Shown: positions 22,710 to 26,805 of the stretch, piece by piece
Layout: every line of letters begins with the position of its first letter
Numbering within the stretch: the first letter of the stretch is position 1
Assembly: GCA_044370695.1 (NCBI GenBank)
Contig: JBILVB010000035.1
Span: 1-26,805 of the forward strand
Origin: JBEIFW01 sp044370695
GTDB taxonomy: Bacteria; Actinomycetota; Acidimicrobiia; Acidimicrobiales; Ilumatobacteraceae
Direction: 5' to 3'
Length of the DNA stretch: 26,805 nucleotides
Translations under genes and position numbers: made by a program
Notes under the pieces: generated by a model
The model's input: only the letters and a program-made list of their open reading frames with translations
Database searches by the model: none
What the model was told of the DNA's origin: nothing

Positions 22710-22745
22710 CGTGTGCTCCCCTCGGCGGCCCCCCGGGCCGGCGGC

Positions 22746-22751
22746 AGCGTA
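22746..22751 (-). promoter_or_regulatory. -10-like TACGCT of the minus-strand SDR gene
   Basis: Lies 36 nt before the ATG, leaving a leader of about 30 nt that carries the GAGGGGAG ribosome site (22716-22723). Confidence 0.4.
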
Positions 22752-22788
22752 ACCCGCGCCTCCACCACGCCCACGGGGACGGCGGCGG

Positions 22789-22794
22789 TAGCGT
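22789..22794 (+). promoter_or_regulatory. Putative leaderless -10 TAGCGT of the plus-strand SDR gene
   Basis: GGTAGCGTCG ends its hexamer 8 nt before the ATG at 22803; no ribosome site in between. The same core GTAGCGTCG stands before moxR. Confidence 0.52.
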
Positions 22795-22802
22795 CGCCGC
22801 CC

Positions 22803-23582
22803 ATGGTCCCCACCTCGTTGTTCGACCTCACCGGTTCGGTGGCGCTCCTCACCGGCGCCTCGAAGGGCATGGGTCTGGCCATGGCCGAGGCGCTCGCCGA
22901 GCACGGCGCCAAGGTGATGCTGTCGAGCCGCAAGCTGGACCAGTGCGAGGCGGCGGCCGCGGCGATCAACGAGCGGTGCGGCGAGGAGCGGGCCCACGCC
23001 TTCGCCTGCAACGCCGGCTACAAGGACCAACTCGAGGCGCTCGTCGCCGCCTGCCGGGAACGCCTCGGGCCGATCGACGTGCTGATCGGCAACGCCGGGG
23101 TCAACCCGTTCCACGGCTCGCTGTCGGCGATCCCCGACGGTGCCTGGGACAAGATCATGGCCACCAACGTGAAGTCGAACCACTGGCTGGCACAGCTCGT
23201 GCTGCCCGACATGCTCGCCAAGGGTTCGGGGTCGATCATGTTCACGTCGAGCACCGGCGCGCTGGCACCGTCGACCGTGCTGGGGGCGTACAGCATCTCG
23301 AAGCTCGCCGTGATCGGCCTCGTGCGGAACCTCGCCGCCGAGGTCGGGCCGTCGGGCGTCCGGGTGAACGCGATCTGCCCCGGGTTGTTCCGCACCGACT
23401 TCGCCGAGGCGCTGTGGAACAACCCCGAGGCCGAGCAGCGGGCCAACGAGCAGATCCCGCTGCGCCGGTTGGGCGAACCCGACGACGTCCGCGGTGTCGC
23501 CGTGTTCCTGGCGTCGGGCGCGAGCCGCTACATGACCGGCCAGGCACTCGTGCTGTGCGGCGGCTCCCACATGTGGGCCTGA
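22803..23582 (+). CDS. Short-chain dehydrogenase/reductase (SDR), FabG-like
   Basis: A 259-residue classical SDR. Motifs: TGASKGMG (17-24, cofactor loop), SSRK after strand beta-2 (Arg43 suggests NADP preference), NAG (97-99), catalytic Ser150, Tyr163 and Lys167 (YSISK), and the ICPGLFRTDF substrate-loop motif. It probably reduces or oxidises a carbonyl/hydroxyl group in lipid or cyclic-compound metabolism; the substrate is not readable. The ATG at 22803 lies 8 nt after TAGCGT. It precedes the Baeyer-Villiger-type monooxygenase by 87 nt in the same orientation, an arrangement that suits a pathway in which the dehydrogenase makes a ketone for the monooxygenase; this link is inference, since the latter has its own likely promoter. 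Confidence 0.94.
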   Translation: MVPTSLFDLTGSVALLTGASKGMGLAMAEALAEHGAKVMLSSRKLDQCEAAAAAINERCGEERAHAFACNAGYKDQLEALVAACRERLGPIDVLIGNAGVNPFHGSLSAIPDGAWDKIMATNVKSNHWLAQLVLPDMLAKGSGSIMFTSSTGALAPSTVLGAYSISKLAVIGLVRNLAAEVGPSGVRVNAICPGLFRTDFAEALWNNPEAEQRANEQIPLRRLGEPDDVRGVAVFLASGASRYMTGQALVLCGGSHMWA

Positions 23583-23626
23583 ACGAGGCGTCCGCCGCAC
23601 GCTCGCCCACCGGCTGTCGTGCGCCG

Positions 23627-23632
23627 TAGGCT
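23627..23632 (+). promoter_or_regulatory. -10-like TAGGCT of the monooxygenase gene
   Basis: Part of the 14-nt sequence GCGCCGTAGGCTCG also found upstream of murT. It is only 4 nt from an in-frame ATG at 23637, too close for that ATG to be in the transcript, but suits the ATG at 23670 with a leader of about 30 nt. Confidence 0.48.
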
Positions 23633-23659
23633 CGCCATGCCGGGTCGGGCCCGGCGAAC

Positions 23660-23666
23660 GGAGGGG
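23660..23666 (+). promoter_or_regulatory. Ribosome-binding site GGAGGGG
   Basis: Its core GGAGG lies 5 nt before the ATG at 23670 and decides that start over the in-frame ATG at 23637. Confidence 0.6.
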
Positions 23667-23669
23667 CAC

Positions 23670-25535
23670 ATGCCGGCGATCAGCGTCGATCCCGCCACCG
23701 GGCGCAAGACCTTCGACACCCGGGCGGCCAAGGCCACCGAACGCATCCAGGGAAAGGGGTACTCGATCGTCACCGACGAGGCCCTCGTCACCCTGCCCGA
23801 GGCGCCTGCGGGCGCCACCTTCGACGCCGACGAGCAGGCGAAGTACCGGGCGTTCAAGGAGCGCCGCCGAGGCGCCGCCGACTACATGGCGATGGAGGGC
23901 GAGTTCGCCCGCTACCTCGAGGACGTCTACTCGGCGCCACCGGTCGAGCGCGACGCCCTCACCGACGAGTGCGACGTGCTCGTTATCGGCGCCGGGTTCG
24001 CCGGGCTATTGCTCTGGTACAAGCTCAGCCAGGCCGGCTTCACCGACGTGCGCTTCTGCGAGAAGGGCGGCGACGTCGGCGGCACCTGGTACTGGAACCG
24101 CTACCCGGGCGTCGCCTGCGACGTCGAGTCGTACAGCTACTTCCCGCTGCTCGAGGAGATGGGCTACTTCCCGTCGATGAAGTTCGCGTCGGGCTTCGAG
24201 ATCCTCGAGTACTGCCAGAAGATGGCCGAGAAGTTCGGCTTCTACGACCACTGCCTGTTCCACACCACCGTGGAACGCACCGAATGGGACGAGGCGAGCG
24301 CCCGCTGGACCGTCCACACGAACCGGGGCGACGCCATGCGGGCCCGGGTCGTGGTCCTCGCCAACGGCATCCTCACCAGTCCCAAGCTCGCCCGCATCGA
24401 AGGCATGGAGAAGTTCCAGGGCGAGTCGTTCCACACCTCGCGGTGGAACTACCACATCGATCTCACCGGCAAGCGGGTCGGCATCATCGGCACCGGTGCC
24501 ACCGCCGTGCAGGCCATCCCCGAACTGGCCAAGGTGGCCGGTGAGCTCTACGTGTTCCAGCGCACGCCGTCGACGATCGACGTGCGCGACCAGCGGGCCA
24601 CCACCTCCGAGGAGATCGAGGCGTGGTCCCACGAGCCGGGCTGGGCCCGGGCCCGGCGCGCCCGGTTCGCCCGGATCTCGGCCGGCCGCACCGCCATCAA
24701 GGCCAACGACGACTACCTCGCCGGCAAGGTGCAGGACTTCAAGGAGCGCAAGGAGCACGAGCGCCCGCTGTCGGCCGAGGAGATGATCGCCAAGCAGCTC
24801 GACACGAACTTCCGGATCATGGAGCAGATCCGGGCCCGGGTCGACGCGATCGTGAAGGACCCGAAGACCGCAGCCGCACTGAAGCCGTACTACCCCTACG
24901 GCTGCAAGCGTCCCACCTTCCACGACGAGTACCTGCCCACGTTCAACCTGCCGCACGTGCACCTCGTCGACACCGCCCCCATGGGGGTCCGGGAGATCGA
25001 CGAGCGCGGCGTCGTCCACGACGGCGTCGAGTACCCGCTCGACGTGCTGATCTACGCGACGGGCTTCACCTGGATGGCCACCTCGACGTTCAACATGATC
25101 AAGGGCCGCAACGGGCGCACGCTCAGCGAGAAGTGGGCCGAGATGGGCACCCGCACGTTCCTCGGGCTGCACAGCAGCGGGTTCCCGAACCTGTTGATCG
25201 TGACCGGCCCCCAGGGCGGTGGTGGCAGCTTCAACTTCACCGATGCCATCGACGCGCACGCCGACTACGTGGTGTGGATGCTGTCGACCATGCGGGATCA
25301 CCACCACGGCATCGTCGACGTGCTCGAGGAGCCGGAGCAGGCCTACGCCGAGCATTGCCGCCAGGCCGACATCGCCTCCGCCCCGTTGCGGGACTGCCTG
25401 TCGTATTACAACGGGCACGGCGACGCCGAGCCCGGCAGCCTCGCCTATTACGGCGGCGGCGCCTGGCACAAGTGGCGGCAGCGAGCTCAGGAGACCCTGG
25501 CGCCCTACGTGTTCGAGCCGGCGCCCACCGCTTGA
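23670..25535 (+). CDS. Flavin monooxygenase, Baeyer-Villiger type (BVMO)
   Basis: A 621-residue FAD/NADPH enzyme that would insert oxygen next to a ketone to give an ester or lactone. The FAD loop GAGFAG starts at residue 107, followed by GGTWYWNRYPGVACD; the BVMO fingerprint F-x-G-x-x-x-H-T-x-x-W is complete (Phe249, Gly251, His255, Thr256, Trp259); the NADPH loop is GIIGTGATA (271-279); and YATGFTW is present near the C-terminus. About 100 residues precede the FAD loop, an extension seen in some larger BVMOs (e.g. hydroxyacetophenone or cyclopentadecanone types) but not in phenylacetone monooxygenase. The substrate is unknown; the neighbouring SDR supports ketone metabolism. The ATG at 23670 has GGAGGGG upstream. 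Confidence 0.94.
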   Translation: MPAISVDPATGRKTFDTRAAKATERIQGKGYSIVTDEALVTLPEAPAGATFDADEQAKYRAFKERRRGAADYMAMEGEFARYLEDVYSAPPVERDALTDECDVLVIGAGFAGLLLWYKLSQAGFTDVRFCEKGGDVGGTWYWNRYPGVACDVESYSYFPLLEEMGYFPSMKFASGFEILEYCQKMAEKFGFYDHCLFHTTVERTEWDEASARWTVHTNRGDAMRARVVVLANGILTSPKLARIEGMEKFQGESFHTSRWNYHIDLTGKRVGIIGTGATAVQAIPELAKVAGELYVFQRTPSTIDVRDQRATTSEEIEAWSHEPGWARARRARFARISAGRTAIKANDDYLAGKVQDFKERKEHERPLSAEEMIAKQLDTNFRIMEQIRARVDAIVKDPKTAAALKPYYPYGCKRPTFHDEYLPTFNLPHVHLVDTAPMGVREIDERGVVHDGVEYPLDVLIYATGFTWMATSTFNMIKGRNGRTLSEKWAEMGTRTFLGLHSSGFPNLLIVTGPQGGGGSFNFTDAIDAHADYVVWMLSTMRDHHHGIVDVLEEPEQAYAEHCRQADIASAPLRDCLSYYNGHGDAEPGSLAYYGGGAWHKWRQRAQETLAPYVFEPAPTA

Positions 25536-25745
25536 CCCTCGACACGGCTGCGTCGCGTCACGCTGTGCGGGATCGCGGAGCTCGTTGGCCGTGGCCACTG
25601 TGGCGACTCCATCGACCAACTCTCGGAGCACTTCGCCGTCCACCCGACGACGGTCATGGCTCACTTGGCGCGGTCTGGATCCAACGAGCTCGATCCGCTC
25701 AATCGAGCGTGCCGGGAGCAAGCTCTCGGTGCATCGGGACAATGA
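25536..25745 (+). pseudogene. Remnant of a resolvase/recombinase-type helix-turn-helix
   Basis: The frame directly after the monooxygenase stop is open to 25745. About residues 13-45 read GIAELVGRGHCGDSIDQLSE and on through HFAVHPTTVMAHLARSG, a good match to the HTH of Hin-like resolvases and related IS-type helix-turn-helix proteins (I recall forms such as LA-x-RFGVHRTTV-x-x-HL). There is no ATG or GTG before the motif and the catalytic recombinase domain is missing, so this is a fragment. It abuts the shortened end of hicA. Base and codon use are less GC-biased than in neighbours. Confidence 0.5.
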
Positions 25746-25866
25746 CGACTCGACCCGCGACGTTCCTCAGCTTGACGTGGCTGCCGCGCTGGCTGACCTC
25801 TTCGAACCCGACGCGAGCAAGCGCACCCATGACCTCACGCCCGGAGACAGGACGAGAGGGACTCAC
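25699..25866 (-). CDS. hicA: HicA-family mRNA interferase toxin, C-terminally short
   Basis: A 55-residue protein too short for a usual gene call. The sequence PVSGREVMGALARVGFEEV, then QRGSHVKL and VIVPMHRELAPGTL matches the HicA dsRBD-like fold; His30 in GSHVKL is the catalytic residue of this ribosome-independent RNase toxin. Its GTG start overlaps the hicB stop (GTGA), so the pair is translationally coupled in the order hicB-hicA. Known HicA proteins normally continue after PGTL with about 10-20 residues (a C-terminal helix, often RSILRQAG), whereas here Asp and a stop follow, next to a recombinase remnant. The toxin may thus be truncated and inactive. The family call is strong, activity uncertain. 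Confidence 0.78.
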   Translation of the reverse strand: MSPSRPVSGREVMGALARVGFEEVSQRGSHVKLRNVAGRVVIVPMHRELAPGTLD

Positions 25867-26057
25867 ACCGCCACGTCGAGCGGCACGATGATCGGCGGCT
25901 CGGCAACCTCGATCGCCGCGTCATCCTCGAAGAAGAGCTCGAGCGCCTCGACGAGGTCCGCGCGCGCTTCTTCGAACGTCTCACCCTGGCTTGCGACCTC
26001 GACCTCCAAGCAACGCGCGACGTACCAATCGCCCTCGTGAGTGATCGCAGCGGTCAG
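25863..26057 (-). CDS. hicB: HicB-family antitoxin, start uncertain
   Basis: The frame encodes LTAAITHEGDWYVARCLEVE, continuing VASQGETFEEARADLVEALELFFED, a clear short HicB domain (partial RNase-H fold), ending AEPPIIVPLDVAV. HicB binds and neutralises HicA and often represses its own operon. Coordinates given use the CTG at 26057 as the first codon (64 residues), because a TAG stop lies 15 nt farther up and there is no in-frame ATG, GTG or TTG. An out-of-frame GTG at 26065 would give the expected start (V-R-L-T-A) if two bases of GCGCGA were lost, so the gene may carry a small frameshift. No DNA-binding domain is seen in this short form. Confidence 0.75.
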   Translation of the reverse strand: MTAAITHEGDWYVARCLEVEVASQGETFEEARADLVEALELFFEDDAAIEVAEPPIIVPLDVAV

Positions 26058-26069
26058 TCGCGCACGCTC

Positions 26070-26075
26070 AGCCTA
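26070..26075 (-). promoter_or_regulatory. -10-like TAGGCT before hicB
   Basis: Identical to the hexamers before murT and the monooxygenase gene. It is 12 nt before the CTG at 26057; a start site 7 nt on would leave a leader of only a few nt, if the CTG is used. Confidence 0.35.
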
Positions 26076-26119
26076 CCGAGGTCGTCTCGTTGCCTGTTGT
26101 CGACGCCACAACGGCGAAG

Positions 26120-26191
26120 TGGGCCCCGAGGGACTCGAACCCTCACCTGACGGATTAAAAGTCCGCAGCTCTGCCATTGAGCTAGAGGCCC
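26120..26191 (-). tRNA. tRNA-Lys (anticodon UUU)
   Basis: A complete 72-nt cloverleaf on the minus strand: acceptor stem GGGCCTC/GGGGCCC with one wobble pair, D-arm GCTC/GAGC, anticodon stem GCGGA/TCCGT with loop CTTTTAA (anticodon TTT), variable loop CAGGT, T-arm GAGGG-TTCGAGT-CCCTC and discriminator A. No CCA is encoded. A TAGCCT element at 26216-26221 is likely its promoter. The hicBA/recombinase patch lies directly past its 3' end, a classical integration site, though I see no repeat of the tRNA 3' end that would mark an att site. Confidence 0.95.
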
Positions 26192-26215
26192 GGGTGCCGT
26201 GGGCACGCGGACCGC

Positions 26216-26221
26216 AGGCTA
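26216..26221 (-). promoter_or_regulatory. -10 element TAGCCT of tRNA-Lys
   Basis: Lies 24 nt before the mature tRNA 5' end. Because the tRNA is not protein coding, this position gives independent support that TAGCCT is a real -10 in this genome. No clear -35 box. Confidence 0.5.
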
Positions 26222-26236
26222 CCCCTGGCCCGCTCG

Positions 26237-26805
26237 TCACACGCCGAGCAGGTCGCCGACCCCGCCGAAGAACGTCGCCCGCACCTCGGCGCTCGCGCCG
26301 ACGGCGTCGAGCTGTCGCTCGCACAGTGCCACCGCCGAGGCGCTGCCCTCCACGTGCGGGTAGTCGCTCGAGAAGCAGAGGATCTCGGCGGGGACGTGCT
26401 CGATCACCCCGGAGATCGGGTGGGTGGCCGGCAGCGGCGTCACGCGGATCTGACGGCGCACGTAGTCGACCGGCGCCAACGGCAGGGTGTAGCTGGACCC
26501 GGTGACGAGGTGGCTCGGGCGGAACTCGTCGTCGTGCTGTTCGGCCCGGGTCCGCCCGATCGAGAGGTCCATCGCCGTGAGCAGGTGCGGCAGCCAGTCG
26601 ATCCCGACCTCCTCGACGACGAACGTGAGCCCCGGGTGGCGCTCGAGCACGCCGTCGTAGACGAGCGCAGCGACGAGTGCCTGCGGCCCGATCTGCGACG
26701 CCACGAGGAAGTTGAGGAGGTTGAACGTGTGCAGGTCGTCGGCGCCGTTGTTGGCCCAGCCGGGGTTGATCCGCTCCCGGGCGAAGCCGACATGGGCGAA
26801 CGGCG
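26237..26805 (-). CDS. Amidohydrolase family protein, C-terminal part
   Basis: The frame runs from the window end to the stop at 26237, giving the last 188 residues of an Amidohydro_2-type TIM-barrel hydrolase or decarboxylase whose N-terminus lies beyond the window. Visible motifs are LERHPGLTFVVEEVGIDWLP (strand-helix carrying the barrel's conserved residues) and FSSDYPHVEGS, whose Asp is the usual catalytic/metal ligand near the C-terminus. Such proteins are widespread in actinobacterial lipid and aromatic catabolism loci; reaction and substrate are unknown. The stop lies 16 nt upstream of the tRNA-Lys promoter element on the same strand. Confidence 0.9.
   Translation of the reverse strand, partial: PFAHVGFARERINPGWANNGADDLHTFNLLNFLVASQIGPQALVAALVYDGVLERHPGLTFVVEEVGIDWLPHLLTAMDLSIGRTRAEQHDDEFRPSHLVTGSSYTLPLAPVDYVRRQIRVTPLPATHPISGVIEHVPAEILCFSSDYPHVEGSASAVALCERQLDAVGASAEVRATFFGGVGDLLGV

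Noticed and set aside
23637..23669. Alternative ATG start for the monooxygenase
   Set aside because: It is in frame but only 4 nt after the TAGGCT element and lacks a ribosome site; the ATG at 23670 has GGAGGGG.
25219..26040. Plus-strand 273-codon frame across the end of the monooxygenase gene and the hicBA patch
   Set aside because: It is out of frame with the monooxygenase and antisense to the HicA/HicB domains, with Ser/Arg/Pro-biased content.
25536..26120. Integrated element with att repeats at tRNA-Lys
   Set aside because: I looked for a second copy of the tRNA 3' end in the patch and found none, and there is no integrase, so only a remnant is claimed.

Overview
The window reads as chromosomal DNA from a high-GC actinobacterium. 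A member of the class Acidimicrobiia is a reasonable guess, but this is inference only. Supporting signs are very GC-rich codon use, many GTG starts, four-base ATGA/GTGA stop-start overlaps, a lipid II amidation pair (MurT/GatD), a density of acyl-CoA and thiolase-family lipid catabolism genes, a tRNA without an encoded CCA, and several genes whose start codon lies 6-8 nt after a TANNNT element (leaderless-type expression). I see no insertion sequence, CRISPR array or rRNA.

Layout. 2-3195 (+): acyl-CoA ligase (5' end cut by the window), acyl-CoA dehydrogenase and an APH-like kinase; together they resemble the ligase/kinase/dehydrogenase set used for 4-hydroxyacyl-CoAs. 3201-6569 (-): a tightly coupled MoxR ATPase, DUF58, VWA membrane protein and cupredoxin lipoprotein operon. 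6672-9639 (-): MatB-like acyl-CoA synthetase, cysteine-less thiolase-like protein and DUF35 partner. 9729-12098 (+): a fused double CaiB/BaiF CoA-transferase. 12159-13268 (+): a soluble PAS-chemoreceptor. 13275-15221 (-): a FadH/old-yellow-enzyme-type flavin iron-sulfur reductase. 15233-17119 (-): a lipoprotein plus a secreted, internally repeated alanine-rich protein. 17259-17708 (+): a SnoaL-like protein. 17730-19898 (-): an orphan molybdopterin oxidoreductase. 19972-21923 (+): MurT and GatD. 21933-23582: two divergent SDR dehydrogenases. 23670-25535 (+): a Baeyer-Villiger-type monooxygenase. 25536-26120: a small foreign-looking or decaying patch holding an HTH recombinase remnant and a HicB/HicA toxin-antitoxin pair absent from a simple long-ORF view. 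26120-26191 (-): tRNA-Lys(UUU). 26237-end (-): an amidohydrolase, cut by the window end.

How the parts fit. The ligases, dehydrogenase, kinase, thiolase/DUF35 pair, CoA-transferase, dienoyl-CoA-reductase-like enzyme, SDRs and the monooxygenase would suit degradation of branched, hydroxylated or cyclic (steroid-like) acids and ketones; the substrates cannot be read from sequence. Envelope functions (MoxR/VWA/cupredoxin, repeat protein, MurT/GatD) are interspersed. The most interesting signals are the hidden HicBA module beside the tRNA, the CoA-transferase whose first half lacks the catalytic Asp, the six-unit repeat protein, and a recurring TASNNT(CG) promoter element that in two places is built on the preceding gene's TAG stop codon.
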